The notes beneath the pieces are model-generated. The model was not told the origin of the DNA. It searched no databases and saw only the letters and a list, made by a program, of their open reading frames with translations. A stretch of DNA of 64,000 nt from Acidovorax sp. Leaf78 (lineage in GTDB: Bacteria > Pseudomonadota > Gammaproteobacteria > Burkholderiales > Burkholderiaceae_C), in contig NZ_LMLZ01000020.1 of the NCBI RefSeq assembly GCF_001422735.1, positions 206,954 through 270,953 on the forward strand. Direction: 5' to 3'. The position numbers and the translations under genes are program-made. This document shows positions 16,541 to 25,933 of this stretch, piece after piece (positions within the stretch are counted from its first letter, which is position 1; each line of letters opens with the position of its first letter).

Positions 16541-17959
16541 TTAGTCGTGTCGCTCTTCGGCGACATCTTCACCGCTCGCCGTTTCGTTCTTGAAATTGCC
16601 GGGGGTGAGGGCATGCTTTTGCAGCAGCCGATAGAACTCTGTGCGGTTGCGCTGGGCCAGGCGGGATGCGTCTGCGACATTGCCATCCGTCATCTTGAGC
16701 AGGCCCACCAGATATTCGCGCTCGAAGCGTTGCCGGGCCTCGGTAAAGCTCAGCACCTGGGCCGACGGGATGCGCAGCGCACGCTGCACCAGGGTCAGTG
16801 GCACGAGCGGCGTCGTGGACAGGGCGCACACCTGCTCCACCACGTTGAACAGCTGGCGCACGTTGCCAGGCCACGCGGCCATGGTCAGCGCCTTCAGGGC
16901 CTCGGGCGCAAAGCCCGAAAGGCGCTTGTCGTACTTGCGTGCGAGACGGTCGAGAAAGTGGTTCGCCAGCAGTGCAATGTCCTCGCGCCGGTCAGCCAGC
17001 GTGGGCAGCGCCAGCGTCACCACATTCAGGCGGTAGTACAGGTCCTCGCGGAACTGGGCGGTGGCCATGGCCGCTTCCAGGTCGCGGTGGGTAGCAGAGA
17101 TGATGCGCACGTCGATGGGCGTGGACTGGCTCGAACCCACGGGCCGCACGGCGCGCTCCTGCAGCACGCGCAGCAGCTTAACCTGCAGGGCCGGGGGCAT
17201 GTCGCCAATTTCGTCCAGCAGCAGCGTGCCGCCGTCGGCCGCCTGAAACAGGCCCTTGTGGTTGCTGGTCGCGTCCGTGAAGGCGCCTTTGACGTGACCG
17301 AACAGCTCGGATTCGAGCAGGGCCTCGGGGATGGCGCCGCAGTTGACTGCCACGAAAGGTTTGGCGGCGCGCGGGCTCGCCCGGTGGATGGCTTGCGCCA
17401 GCAGCTCCTTGCCCGCGCCGCTGTCGCCCAGCAGCAGCACGCTGGCATCCGACTGGGCCACCATGTAGGCTTCGGCCAGCAGATCGGTCATGCGGTTGGA
17501 CCGGCTCACGATCTCGGCGCGCCAGGCCTCGTTGGCATGGGCGTGGGTGATGGCGGGGGCGCTCAGCGCCAGGGCCTGTCCGATCTTTTCGAGCAGGTCT
17601 TTGCCGTCGTACGGCTTGGTGAGGTAGGTAAACACACCGCGCGAAGTCGCTTCCACTGCATCGGGAATGGTGCCGTGCGCAGTCAGCAGGATCACCGGCA
17701 GCGAGGGGTGCCGCGCGCGCACTTCGTCGAACAGCGCCAGCCCGTCGCGCCCCGGCAGCCGCACGTCGCTGAGCACCAGCTGCGGCCGCGCCATGTCGAG
17801 CTGCGCCAGCGCGGCTTCGGCAGAGCCCACCGCAATCACTTCGTAGCCAGCGGCACTCAGGCGCAGCGACAGCAGCCGCAGCATGTCGGCATCGTCGTCC
17901 ACCACAAGAATGCGGGCCGATGCGCCAGCGCGGGATGCAGGGGTGGAGGTGGATGCCAT
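16541..17959 (-). CDS. glrR: Sigma-54-dependent response regulator GlrR/QseF
   Basis: The 472-residue activator has a receiver domain (15-130, Asp65 in VLSDVRLPG), an AAA+ domain (Walker A GDSGAGKE 178-185; contact loop 225-230; Walker B LLLDEIGDMP) and a C-terminal helix-turn-helix (GNVADASRLAQRNRTEFYRLL) strongly like E. coli GlrR, which drives glmY and rpoE. The sigma-54 contact loop reads GAFTDA instead of GAFTGA. Gene order kinase-QseG-regulator is the same as in enterobacteria. It starts 13 bp after the qseG-like stop. Its last 25 bases contain one of two TGTC-N10-GACA sites that precede opgG, so it probably controls its downstream neighbour. Confidence 0.93.
   Translation of the reverse strand: MASTSTPASRAGASARILVVDDDADMLRLLSLRLSAAGYEVIAVGSAEAALAQLDMARPQLVLSDVRLPGRDGLALFDEVRARHPSLPVILLTAHGTIPDAVEATSRGVFTYLTKPYDGKDLLEKIGQALALSAPAITHAHANEAWRAEIVSRSNRMTDLLAEAYMVAQSDASVLLLGDSGAGKELLAQAIHRASPRAAKPFVAVNCGAIPEALLESELFGHVKGAFTDATSNHKGLFQAADGGTLLLDEIGDMPPALQVKLLRVLQERAVRPVGSSQSTPIDVRIISATHRDLEAAMATAQFREDLYYRLNVVTLALPTLADRREDIALLANHFLDRLARKYDKRLSGFAPEALKALTMAAWPGNVRQLFNVVEQVCALSTTPLVPLTLVQRALRIPSAQVLSFTEARQRFEREYLVGLLKMTDGNVADASRLAQRNRTEFYRLLQKHALTPGNFKNETASGEDVAEERHD
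16548..16565. promoter_or_regulatory. Predicted GlrR (QseF) binding site 2 (inside 3' end of glrR)
   Basis: A second TGTCGC-N6-GCGACA, identical in both arms to the site at 16481, begins 67 bp away. It lies within the last codons of glrR and about 195 bp above the predicted opgG start. Two identical 12-base palindromes this close are very unlikely by chance. Confidence 0.7.
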
Positions 17960-17972
17960 GGTGGTGTGGGTG

Positions 17973-18668
17973 TCAGGGGGCTGAACGTTGCGGGCTGCTG
18001 CCGGGCGAAGACGCGGGGGCGGCCGGCACGGGGGGGCGGGTGGTCAGGCTGCGCTCGATGGCGCGCACGGCCTCCAGCCGCTCGTTGAGTTGGTCGTTGC
18101 GGCGCTGGGCGTCGCGCAGTTGCTGCGTTTGCCGCTCCAGCTGGTCTTCCAGCCGGCGCTGGGTCAGCAGGCGGGCCTCCATCAGGCGTGCCAGCGGGTG
18201 CAGGGCCTGGGACACTGCGCTCTGGTTGGCCAGCACGCGCTGCACCAGCCCCAGTGCGCGCGCCGTGTCCACGGCCTGGCGGGTCTGTGCGAGTGCTGTG
18301 GCCAGCAGCAGGGGGTTTTCGGCCGCAGCCTCTTCGGCATCGCTCAGGCGCGCGATTTCCTTCGGCAAATCTGCCGGCGGCATGCGCAGCATCAGATCGG
18401 TCTGTGCCAGCACCTGCTGCACGGGGTGGGGCGGGGGCAATGGGGGCAGCTCTGCAGGTGGCGTACGCTCCGCTTTCACTTTGACCGGCACCGCCACCGC
18501 GACCGTCACCGGGGGCGGTGGTGGTGGTGGCGCAGCGACCTGCTGCGGAGCCGTCGCGCCGCAGCCGACCAACAGCCACGCCGCCGCCAGCGGAAGAAGG
18601 GAGGATGCCCCGGGGCTCGGCAACGTGCGCTCGGTGGCAGCGGTAAGGTGAAAGTCACTGGGCTGCAT
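17973..18668 (-). CDS. qseG: QseG-like outer-membrane lipoprotein of the GlrK/GlrR system
   Basis: The 231-residue protein has a late lipoprotein signal (AAAWLLVGCG, cysteine near 36), a run of prolines after the anchor, and a C-terminal coiled coil (about 155-215, RRLEDQLERQTQQLRDAQRRN). E. coli QseG (YfhG) is an outer-membrane lipoprotein encoded between glrK and glrR that stimulates the kinase. The sequence itself is weakly conserved; the name rests on the lipobox, the coiled coil and the position between the two genes. The ATG overlaps the end of glrK by 14 bases. The n-region before the hydrophobic stretch is unusually long, so a later start is possible. Confidence 0.72.
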   Translation of the reverse strand: MQPSDFHLTAATERTLPSPGASSLLPLAAAWLLVGCGATAPQQVAAPPPPPPPVTVAVAVPVKVKAERTPPAELPPLPPPHPVQQVLAQTDLMLRMPPADLPKEIARLSDAEEAAAENPLLLATALAQTRQAVDTARALGLVQRVLANQSAVSQALHPLARLMEARLLTQRRLEDQLERQTQQLRDAQRRNDQLNERLEAVRAIERSLTTRPPVPAAPASSPGSSPQRSAP

Positions 18669-20124
18669 GCGGTAGTTCTATGCGAAAGAATGATTGGGCG
18701 CCTTCGTCCACCAGACGCACCGTGCCGCCGTGGGCCGCGATGTATTCCTGGACGATGGACAGGCCGATGCCGGTGCCGCGCACGGCATCGTCCGGCTGGC
18801 GCACGCCGCGGTAAAACGGCTCGAAGACGTGGTCGCGGTCCGCCGGCGCCACACCCGGGCCCTGGTCGATGACATCCACCCGGGCGACCCCTGCAGGGCG
18901 CGACAGCAGGATGCGCAGTGTGCTGCCCTTGGGTGAGAAACGGATTGCGTTGGACAGCAGGTTGCTCACGGCCGACGCAATCTTGTCGGCATCGATCGGC
19001 AGTGATATCGACGGGCCTTCCACCTGTACCTTCAGACCCCGGGCCTGCCATTGCAGCCGCTGGGTCTCGACCTGGGTCTCCAGCAACGCCAGGAGATCGG
19101 TGTCGCGACGGTTCAACTGGCGCGCCTCGAAGGCGGCAGCATTGAAGCGCAGCAGTGCCTCGATCTCGCTCTGCAGCACCAGCGTGTTGTGGTGCAAGAT
19201 TTGCGTGACCTCGCGCTGCCCGCCATTGAGCTCGCCCGTCACGCCGTCCTGCAGCAGCGCCACGCCTTCGCGCAGTGCGGCCAAGGGTGTCTTGAGTTCG
19301 TGCGATACATGGCGCAAGAAGCGGGCTTTGTCCGCATCCAGTTCCACCAGGCGCAGGCGCAGCCATTCGAGCTGCTGGCCGACGCGGCGCACGTCGTCGG
19401 GGCCCGAGATCACCACGGGTTCATCCAGCTGGTTCTCGCCCAGTTGGCGGATGGCGCCCTCCAGCCGCTTGAACGGACGGGCCAGCCAGATGCCCAGCGC
19501 CAGTGCCAGCAACAGCGCCAGCACGATCACGCCCACCACCTGATGCGTCACATTGCGGCGACTGGCTTCCACGCGGTCCTGCAGCTCTCGGTTGCGCTGG
19601 GCGTTGATGTCCTGTATCGACTGCGCGATGTTCAGGTTCAACGTCTCGATGGCCACGAACTCCTCGGCCACCAGCCGCTCGTTGTCCAGCGCACGTTCGG
19701 GCGGCGCGTTCACAAGCTCTTTGACGGCGTCGAGGTGCCTGCGCCACTCGTCCACCTGCGCTTCGGGGAGCCCGTCCTTGTGCAACTGTTCGAGGATGCC
19801 CAGCGCCTCCAGTGCCATTTCATCGAAGCTGCGGCGCAGCGGCGCATCGCGCAGCACCAGGGACTGCCGGGCTGCGCGCTCCAGCGCTTGCCCGCGCTGG
19901 TTCAGCGACTGCGCGGCGGTGCCCAGTGCGGTGGCGTGGGCCGTGCCCTGGCGGCTTTGCACCATGAGCTGCTCCAGCGTGTGCAGCGCCCGCAGCGAGC
20001 TCACGCCCAGCAGTCCCGCAATTAGCAGGAACGCCAGCAGCAACAGTTGCTGAAACGAAAACCCGTTGAGCGGCCCGCCCGCCCTGGGCGCGCCAGCGCT
20101 GGGTGGACTACTGGGTTCGGACAT
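18655..20124 (-). CDS. glrK: Sensor histidine kinase GlrK/QseE
   Basis: The 489-residue kinase has a first membrane helix (about 24-45), a periplasmic helical domain (45-190), a second helix (VVGVIVLALLLALALGIWLA), a HAMP linker, HisKA with FLRHVSHELKTPLAALREG (phospho-His), and an HATPase (NLLSNAIRFSP, DQGPGV, GTGIGLSIVQEY). It is the expected partner of GlrR. The stimulus of GlrK is envelope-related in enterobacteria and unknown here. It follows miaB by 22 bp and may be co-transcribed with it. Confidence 0.92.
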   Translation of the reverse strand: MSEPSSPPSAGAPRAGGPLNGFSFQQLLLLAFLLIAGLLGVSSLRALHTLEQLMVQSRQGTAHATALGTAAQSLNQRGQALERAARQSLVLRDAPLRRSFDEMALEALGILEQLHKDGLPEAQVDEWRRHLDAVKELVNAPPERALDNERLVAEEFVAIETLNLNIAQSIQDINAQRNRELQDRVEASRRNVTHQVVGVIVLALLLALALGIWLARPFKRLEGAIRQLGENQLDEPVVISGPDDVRRVGQQLEWLRLRLVELDADKARFLRHVSHELKTPLAALREGVALLQDGVTGELNGGQREVTQILHHNTLVLQSEIEALLRFNAAAFEARQLNRRDTDLLALLETQVETQRLQWQARGLKVQVEGPSISLPIDADKIASAVSNLLSNAIRFSPKGSTLRILLSRPAGVARVDVIDQGPGVAPADRDHVFEPFYRGVRQPDDAVRGTGIGLSIVQEYIAAHGGTVRLVDEGAQSFFRIELPHAAQ

Positions 20125-20146
20125 GGGAGAGGCTGTTCCTGCGGTT

Positions 20147-21487
20147 TCAGGCCAGTGCGGCCTCGTGCGTGAGGACCTCGCCGCGCAGCGTGTAGGCCTT
20201 GGCTTCGGTGATCGTCACGTCCACCATCTGCCCGATGAGGCGCGGCTGGCCCACGAAGTTGACCACGCGGTTGCATTCGGTGCGGCCCATCAGCTCGGTG
20301 GTGTCGCGTTTGGAGGCGCCTTCCACCAGGATGCGCTGCACCGAGCCCACGCGGCTTTCGCTGATGGACTTGATGTTCGCGTTGATCACGGACTGCAGGT
20401 GCTGCAGGCGGCGCAGCTTCACGTCGTGTGGCGTGTCATCGTGCAGGCCGGCGGCAGGCGTGCCGGGGCGGGGGCTGAAGATGAAACTGAAGCTGTTGTC
20501 GAAGTGGATGTCGTCGATCAGCTTCATCATCTTGTTGAAGTCGTCTTCCGTCTCGCCGGGGAAGCCCACGATGAAGTCGCTGCTCATGGCCAGGTCGGGG
20601 CGTATGGCGCGCAGCTTCCGCACCGTGCTCTTGTACTCCATGGCCGTGTAGCCGCGCTTCATGGCCATCAGGATGCGGTCGCTGCCGTGCTGCACCGGCA
20701 GGTGCAGGTGGCTGGCCAGCTTGGGGATGCTGGCGTACGCGGCAATCAGCCGCGGTGTGAACTCGTTGGGGTGGCTCGTGGTGTAGCGGATGCGCTCGAT
20801 GCCCGGAATGTCGGCCACGTACTCCAGCAGCAGCGCAAAGTCGGCGATCTCACTGGTGTCGCCCATCTTGCCCAGGTAGGCGTTCACGTTCTGGCCCAGC
20901 AGCGTGATCTCTTTGACGCCCTGATCGGCCAGGCCCGCCACTTCCACCAGCACATCATCGAACGGCCGGCTGACCTCTTCACCGCGGGTGTACGGCACCA
21001 CGCAGTAGCTGCAGTACTTGCTGCAGCCTTCCATGATGGAGACAAAGGCGCTGGCGCCTTCGACACGCGCTGGCGGCAGGTGGTCGAATTTTTCGATCTC
21101 GGGGAAGCTGATGTCCACCTGCGGACGGTCAAGGCGCTCGCGCTGGTTGAGCAGCTCGGGCAGGCGGTGCAGGGTCTGCGGGCCGAACACGACGTCGACA
21201 TACGGCGCGCGCTTGATGATCTCGGCGCCTTCCTGGCTGGCCACGCAGCCGCCCACGCCGATCTTCACGCCGCGGGCTTTCAGGTGCTTGATGCGGCCCA
21301 GGTCGCTGAAGACTTTCTCCTGCGCCTTTTCGCGCACCGAGCAGGTGTTGAAGAGGATGAGGTCGGCCTCATCCACGTTTTGGGTGGGCTCGTAGCCCTG
21401 GGCTGCGTTGAGTACGTCGGCCATCTTGTCCGAGTCGTACTCGTTCATCTGGCAGCCGAAGGTTTTGATGAAGACTTTTTTGGCCAT
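20147..21487 (-). CDS. miaB: tRNA-2-methylthio-N6-dimethylallyladenosine synthase
   Basis: MiaB is the radical-SAM methylthiotransferase that adds the 2-methylthio group to i6A37 in tRNAs reading UNN codons. The 446-residue protein has the UPF0004 domain with auxiliary-cluster cysteines 12, 49 and 81, the radical-SAM triad CSKYCSYC (155, 159, 162) and a C-terminal TRAM domain (about 375-440). Start at the ATG giving [10 protein letters not shown]; a TTG three codons upstream is open but unlikely. Close relatives RimO and MtaB differ in the first-domain spacing; the N-terminus [10 protein letters not shown] is typical of MiaB. Confidence 0.97.
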   Translation of the reverse strand: MAKKVFIKTFGCQMNEYDSDKMADVLNAAQGYEPTQNVDEADLILFNTCSVREKAQEKVFSDLGRIKHLKARGVKIGVGGCVASQEGAEIIKRAPYVDVVFGPQTLHRLPELLNQRERLDRPQVDISFPEIEKFDHLPPARVEGASAFVSIMEGCSKYCSYCVVPYTRGEEVSRPFDDVLVEVAGLADQGVKEITLLGQNVNAYLGKMGDTSEIADFALLLEYVADIPGIERIRYTTSHPNEFTPRLIAAYASIPKLASHLHLPVQHGSDRILMAMKRGYTAMEYKSTVRKLRAIRPDLAMSSDFIVGFPGETEDDFNKMMKLIDDIHFDNSFSFIFSPRPGTPAAGLHDDTPHDVKLRRLQHLQSVINANIKSISESRVGSVQRILVEGASKRDTTELMGRTECNRVVNFVGQPRLIGQMVDVTITEAKAYTLRGEVLTHEAALA

Positions 21488-21588
21488 GGCAATCAATCTC
21501 GTGTCCGAATGGGGATGCGGCGGCTCGCGCGGGCGGCCACTGGGGCAGGGCAGTGGGCGGGCGCGCAGCGGGCCTGCCCATGCCGGGG

Positions 21589-22044
21589 CTACTTCTTGGT
21601 CGGGTCCGAGTCGGTGCGGAAGTTGAACTGGATCGTGTCAGAGCCATTGCGCGGTTGGGCGGCTTCGCCCTCGGTCAGGATCCAGGCGGACAGCAGCATG
21701 CCCGTGCTGTTCTCAATCAGGTAGTTGACCTTGAACGTCTGGCCCTGCACCGTGTGCAGCATGACCAGCGAATTCTGCGGGCTGAACAGGCGCATGCCGG
21801 GCGCCATGCGAATGGTGCGCCCACTGAGCACGGCATCGGAGCCGCCCTGGATGGTCAGGCTGCCCCGCAGCGACGCATCGGGAAAGTTGCGCACCACGCC
21901 CATGCCCGGCTGCACCTGCGCCTGGGCGGGCGCTGCCATGCATGCCAAGGCGGCCAGGCTGGCGGCTGCGATGGCGCGTGCAGCGTTCAGACATCGGCCA
22001 GGGCCGGCGGGGGAAGAGGTCAGGGCAGGGAGGCAGCGGTTCAT
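21589..22044 (-). CDS. Small secreted protein of unknown function
   Basis: I do not recognise a named family. The 151-residue product has a Sec signal peptide ([21 protein letters not shown], cleavage near 47) and a mature part of about 100 residues rich in beta-strand pattern ([33 protein letters not shown]), with no cysteines left after processing. It lies between tRNA-Met and miaB on the same strand, 101 bp before miaB. The start is set by the signal peptide; the frame is open 43 codons higher, across a stretch that carries the tRNA terminator, which is not coding. Confidence 0.72.
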   Translation of the reverse strand: MNRCLPALTSSPAGPGRCLNAARAIAAASLAALACMAAPAQAQVQPGMGVVRNFPDASLRGSLTIQGGSDAVLSGRTIRMAPGMRLFSPQNSLVMLHTVQGQTFKVNYLIENSTGMLLSAWILTEGEAAQPRNGSDTIQFNFRTDSDPTKK

Positions 22045-22159
22045 GGTGTGTATCCAGAGGCTGAGGACAAGGTGGGGGAGGCTGATTTTACGGGCCAGGG
22101 GGCCGGAAAAACCGTTTTCGTACAAGGACTTACCGCCACGGCCGCCGCGCTGCGGCCAC

Positions 22160-22197
22160 AAAAAAGCCCGCAATCACTGGCGCGTTGCGGGCTTTTG
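22160..22197 (-). terminator. Rho-independent terminator downstream of tRNA-Met
   Basis: An 8-bp GC-rich stem (22166-22173 GCCCGCAA with 22185-22192), flanked by A/T complementary runs that lengthen it, ends in six T residues on the minus strand. It lies 17 bp past the tRNA 3' end. Confidence 0.85.
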
Positions 22198-22213
22198 GCA
22201 GGTCTCTCGAATG

Positions 22214-22290
22214 TGGTGGTCGTAGGTGGACTTGAACCACCGACATCAGCATTATGAATGCTGCGCTCTAACCAACTGAGCTATACGACC
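22214..22290 (-). tRNA. tRNA-Met (CAT), elongator type
   Basis: The 77-nt sequence folds as a full cloverleaf: acceptor GGTCGTA/TACGACC (22290-22284 with 22224-22218), discriminator A and an encoded CCA (22216-22214), D arm AGCTCAGTTGGTTAGAGC, anticodon arm CAGCA-TTCATAA-TGCTG with anticodon CAT, and T arm GGTTCAAGTCC. The paired first acceptor base pair (G-C) shows it is not the initiator tRNA, which has an unpaired C at position 1. Confidence 0.97.
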
Positions 22291-22316
22291 GTAAGACCAA
22301 GATTATAGAACAAAAA

Positions 22317-23096
22317 TTATTGGTGTGTGAAGTTGGCAGCGCGTTTGTTGATGAAGGCGTCCATGCCTTCCTTCTGGTCCTGTGTGGAGAACAGCGCGTG
22401 GAACAGGCGGCGCTCGAACATCACGCCATCCGACAGGCTGCCTTCGAAAGCGCGGTTCACGGATTCCTTGGCGGCCATCACGGCGATCTGCGAGAAGCCG
22501 GCAATGATGATGGCCGCACCCAGTGCTTCGTCCATGAGCTTGTCGTACGGCACCACGCGGCTGACCAGGCCGGCGCGCTCGGCTTCGGTGGCATCCATCA
22601 TGCGGCCGGTGAGGGCCATGTCCATCGCCTTGGCCTTGCCCACTGCGCGCGGTAGCCGCTGCGTGCCGCCGGCGCCGGGGATCACGCCGAGCTTGATCTC
22701 GGGCTGGCCGAATTTGGCATTGTCGGCTGCGATGATGAAGTCGCACATCATAGCCAGCTCGCACCCGCCGCCCAGCGCAAAGCCGCTCACGGCAGCGATC
22801 ACGGGCTTGCGGATGGATCGGATGGCTTCCCAGTTGCGGGTGATGTAGTCGCCTTTGTAGGTGTCCGCAAAGCTGTACTTGGCCATCGCGCCGATGTCGG
22901 CGCCCGCTGCAAATGCTTTTTCGCTGCCGGTGACGATGATGGCGCCGATCGCTTCGTTGGCGTCGAAATCCTTCAGGGCGGCACCCAGCTCGTTCATGAG
23001 CTGGTCGTTCAAGGCGTTGAGTTGCTTGGGGCGGTTCAGCGTGATCACGCCGACCTTGTCCGCTTCGATGCGAACCTCAATGGTTTCGTAGGCCAT
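22317..23096 (-). CDS. Enoyl-CoA hydratase (crotonase family)
   Basis: The 259-residue protein catalyses hydration of trans-2-enoyl-CoA in beta-oxidation, judged by family. The two catalytic glutamates are present at 113 ([11 protein letters not shown]) and 133 ([20 protein letters not shown]), and the oxyanion-hole strand [10 protein letters not shown] is intact, which favours true short-chain hydratase (EchA/FadB-like) activity over a divergent crotonase. An AGGAG site precedes the ATG. It stands alone between tRNA-Met and the M61 peptidase gene; the physiological chain-length range cannot be read from sequence. Confidence 0.93.
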   Translation of the reverse strand: MAYETIEVRIEADKVGVITLNRPKQLNALNDQLMNELGAALKDFDANEAIGAIIVTGSEKAFAAGADIGAMAKYSFADTYKGDYITRNWEAIRSIRKPVIAAVSGFALGGGCELAMMCDFIIAADNAKFGQPEIKLGVIPGAGGTQRLPRAVGKAKAMDMALTGRMMDATEAERAGLVSRVVPYDKLMDEALGAAIIIAGFSQIAVMAAKESVNRAFEGSLSDGVMFERRLFHALFSTQDQKEGMDAFINKRAANFTHQ

Positions 23097-23229
23097 GGAA
23101 TCTCCTGGGTTTATGGTTTGTTATGACGGGCGTGAAGGAATATACCGAAGCAGGTCCGGATTGCGCCGCGGTAGGTAAAAGACCGTACCGCTGCCGCGCG
23201 TGGGCCTGAATTGCCCTCCGCCGTCACCT

Positions 23230-25029
23230 TTACCCCAGCCAGCGTCCCAGCGCCGCGGCGTCCGAGGCCGACAGGCTGACCGTATCCGGGGCGGGCGTAT
23301 GGCGGCTCGATTTGCGCGGCGTGGCACTGTGGCCGCGCGCCGGCAGCTCCAGCGCCAGGCGCAGCAGCCGGCCGTCGCGGGCCACCACGGCCGTCACCGA
23401 CGTTTCGGTGCCTGCGTAGAACGCCACGTCGTCGAGTTTGCTGATGCGCCAGCCCTGGCCTTGCACCTCCACGCCCAGCCATTCGTCCCCGGGTGCGATG
23501 CCGGCCTGCTCTGCCAGGCCCGCGCGCAGCACGGTCTTGATTTGCACGCTGTGGTTTTCGGCCACGCGCAGCCCCAGGCGCTGGGCCCATTGCGGCGCTT
23601 CTGCCTGCAGATGCACGCCGTGGGCCGCCAGCAGTTCGGCCAGGGGGAGTTCCGACGTGCTGTGCACCCACTGCGCGATGTCAGCGTCGAACGAGCGCCC
23701 GCCCAGCTCCCGCAGCACGGTGCGCAGGTCGTCCTCCGTCATGGGGCCGCCCTGGCAGCGCTTCCACAGCGCGCGCATCACGTCGTCCAGCGTGCTCTTG
23801 CCGTCGCGGCGCAGCGCCAGGTCCAGGCACAGCGCCAACAGCGAGCCCTTGGTGTAGTAGCTCACCGTGGCGTTGGGGGTGTTTTCATCCTGGCGGTAGT
23901 ACTTGACCCACGCGTCGAAGCTGGCCTGCGCCACGGTCTGCACCGCGCGCCCCGGGGTCTGGTGCACCTGGTTGATGGTCTTGGTGATGAGCTTGAGGTA
24001 GGTTGCGTCGTCGATCAAGCCGGCACGGCGCAGCAGCAGGTCGTCGTAGTAGCTGGTAAAGCCCTCGAAGAACCACAACAGGTCGGTGTAGTTCTCCCGC
24101 GCGTAGTCGTACTGCGCAAATTCGGCAGGGCGCAGGCGCTTGACGTTCCAGGTGTGAAAGTACTCGTGGCTGATCAGACCTAGCAGCGTGGTGTAGCCGT
24201 CGCCAGCGCGGCTTTCGCCCACACGGGGCAGGTCCCTGCGGCCGCAGATGAGGGCCGTGGAGTTGCGGTGCTCGAGGCCGCCGTAGCCGTCGCCCACGGC
24301 ATTGAGCATGAACACATAGCTCTTGAACGGGGCCGCGCCGTCGCCGTGCCAAAACCGGATGGCCGTCTCGCAGATTTTTTGCGTGTCCGCCAGCAGGCGC
24401 TTGTCGTCGAATGACGGCGCAGCGCCGGCCACGACGAAGCGGTGCGGGATGCCACCGGCCGTGAAGCGGCCCACCCAGAAGTTGCCCAGCTCGAACGGGC
24501 TGTCGACCAGCTCATCGTAGTCCTCGGCCTGGTAGAGACCAAAACCCTTCTTGTCGACCTTGAGTGCCGTCAACCCGGTGGCCACCGACCAGTCCGCCGT
24601 GGCCGGGGTGCTGGCCATCTCCAGGGTGTGGCTTTGCTTTTCCTGGCCGCGCACCTGCAGGCACAGGCTGGTGCCGTTGAAGAAGCCGCGCGACGTGTCC
24701 AGCCACGCCGTGCGCACCGAGGTGTCGTAGGCGCAGACGGCGTAGGTCAGTACCAGGGGCTTGTCCGCGCTGCAGTCCGCGCGCCAGCGGTGCTTGTCCA
24801 GCTGCGTCAGGGGCACATCGTGCTTGCCCTGGTGTGCCTTGAGCTCCTGGAGGTTCTTGGAAAACTCGCGCACCAGGTAGCTCCCCGGGATCCACACCGG
24901 CAGTGCGACCTCCTGCAGCGCCTGGGGGTGGGCGATCGTCAGCGTGATGTGAAAGAGGTGGGCATGCAGATCCGCAGGCTCTACGCGGTAGTGGATGGCT
25001 GCGGGCTCGTGGTGGCGGGGTGAGGGCAT
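23230..25029 (-). CDS. M61 family (glycyl aminopeptidase-like) metallopeptidase with PDZ domain
   Basis: The 599-residue protein has an N-terminal beta-rich domain (1-190), a gluzincin core with HEYFH (His288, Glu289, His292) followed by the third ligand in WFFEGFTSYYDD, and a PDZ-like C-terminal domain (about 490-575; GIAPGDEWLGVEVQG). This is the standard M61 arrangement. No signal peptide is visible, so it appears cytoplasmic. Substrate preference is inferred only from the family (glycine or alanine at the N-terminus). The stop lies about 130 bp from the enoyl-CoA hydratase start and the gene is next to dsbC on the same strand. Confidence 0.9.
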   Translation of the reverse strand: MPSPRHHEPAAIHYRVEPADLHAHLFHITLTIAHPQALQEVALPVWIPGSYLVREFSKNLQELKAHQGKHDVPLTQLDKHRWRADCSADKPLVLTYAVCAYDTSVRTAWLDTSRGFFNGTSLCLQVRGQEKQSHTLEMASTPATADWSVATGLTALKVDKKGFGLYQAEDYDELVDSPFELGNFWVGRFTAGGIPHRFVVAGAAPSFDDKRLLADTQKICETAIRFWHGDGAAPFKSYVFMLNAVGDGYGGLEHRNSTALICGRRDLPRVGESRAGDGYTTLLGLISHEYFHTWNVKRLRPAEFAQYDYARENYTDLLWFFEGFTSYYDDLLLRRAGLIDDATYLKLITKTINQVHQTPGRAVQTVAQASFDAWVKYYRQDENTPNATVSYYTKGSLLALCLDLALRRDGKSTLDDVMRALWKRCQGGPMTEDDLRTVLRELGGRSFDADIAQWVHSTSELPLAELLAAHGVHLQAEAPQWAQRLGLRVAENHSVQIKTVLRAGLAEQAGIAPGDEWLGVEVQGQGWRISKLDDVAFYAGTETSVTAVVARDGRLLRLALELPARGHSATPRKSSRHTPAPDTVSLSASDAAALGRWLG

Positions 25030-25146
25030 GGGCGTCTGGTGGGTTCTGGCGTGGTAGCCAGCAGCGCCGGGCCCTGCTGGCAGGCTCAGGGAACGTCAAC
25101 GCGTTCCCACAGTGCGGTTCAGTTCGTGCGGCTCAATGGATGCGGC

Positions 25147-25875
25147 TCAGTTGGCCCGGGTGGTTTCGCTGCTGGCCTCGGCCAGGCGCTTTTCGACTTC
25201 CTGCGCGCCGATGGCTCCGGGGACCCGTGTGCCATTGGCAAAGATCAACGTGGGGGTACCGGTGATCTTGTGCTTGCGGCCGAAGGCCAGGTTGCGCTGC
25301 AGGGCGCTGGTGTCGCAACTGGCGGCTGGAGCGGGCTTGTCGCGCACCATCTGGTCTTGCCAGGCGGCCACCTTGTCCTTGGCGCACCAGATGTTGCGCG
25401 ATTTTTCTGCCGAGTCGGGGCTCAGGATGGGGTACAGGAACAGGTAGACGGTCACGTTGTCCACGTTCTGCAGGTCGCGCTCGAAGCGCTTGCAGTAGCC
25501 GCAGTTGGGGTCTTCGAACACGGCCACCTTGCGCTTGCCGTCGCCGCGCACGATGGTGAAGGCGTCCTTCAATGGCAACGCCGAGAAGTCCACCGCAGAG
25601 AGCTTGGCGCTGCGGTCTTCGGTCAGGTTGCGGCGTGCCTTGGTGTCGATCAGTTCGCCCTGGATCACGTAGTCGCCCTTGGCATCGGTGTAGAACAGGT
25701 CAGTGCCGATGCGCACTTCGTACAGCCCCTTCATGGGCGTGGGGCGAACCTCGTCGACCTTGTCCATCTGCGGAATGCGTTCGGCCAGGGCCTTGCGGAT
25801 ATCGGCCTCCTGGGCAGAGGCTGCGGTGCTGGCGAGGAGGCCAATGGCCGTGATCAGGATGGGAAGCAATGTCAT
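25147..25875 (-). CDS. dsbC: Periplasmic thiol:disulfide isomerase DsbC
   Basis: The 242-residue protein has a Sec signal peptide (cleavage after about residue 21, TAASAQ), an N-terminal dimerisation domain (22-85) and a thioredoxin-like domain with the active site CGYC (125-128) and cis-proline GTPTLIFANG. It shuffles wrong disulfides in the periplasm and is kept reduced by DsbD. A second cysteine pair (WCAKD and SCDTS) matches the structural disulfide of DsbC. Length agrees with E. coli DsbC (236 aa). Confidence 0.95.
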   Translation of the reverse strand: MTLLPILITAIGLLASTAASAQEADIRKALAERIPQMDKVDEVRPTPMKGLYEVRIGTDLFYTDAKGDYVIQGELIDTKARRNLTEDRSAKLSAVDFSALPLKDAFTIVRGDGKRKVAVFEDPNCGYCKRFERDLQNVDNVTVYLFLYPILSPDSAEKSRNIWCAKDKVAAWQDQMVRDKPAPAASCDTSALQRNLAFGRKHKITGTPTLIFANGTRVPGAIGAQEVEKRLAEASSETTRAN

Positions 25876-25933
25876 GGTGTTCTCGGGTTCAAGGCGCGGA
25901 AGCCACCAGGGGCCGCCGCAGTGTCGTCGTCAA

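Noticed and set aside
23111-23229. Possible extra gene between the enoyl-CoA hydratase and M61 genes
   Set aside because: The frames there are extensions of shadows; the 133-bp gap shows no start signal or protein-like composition.
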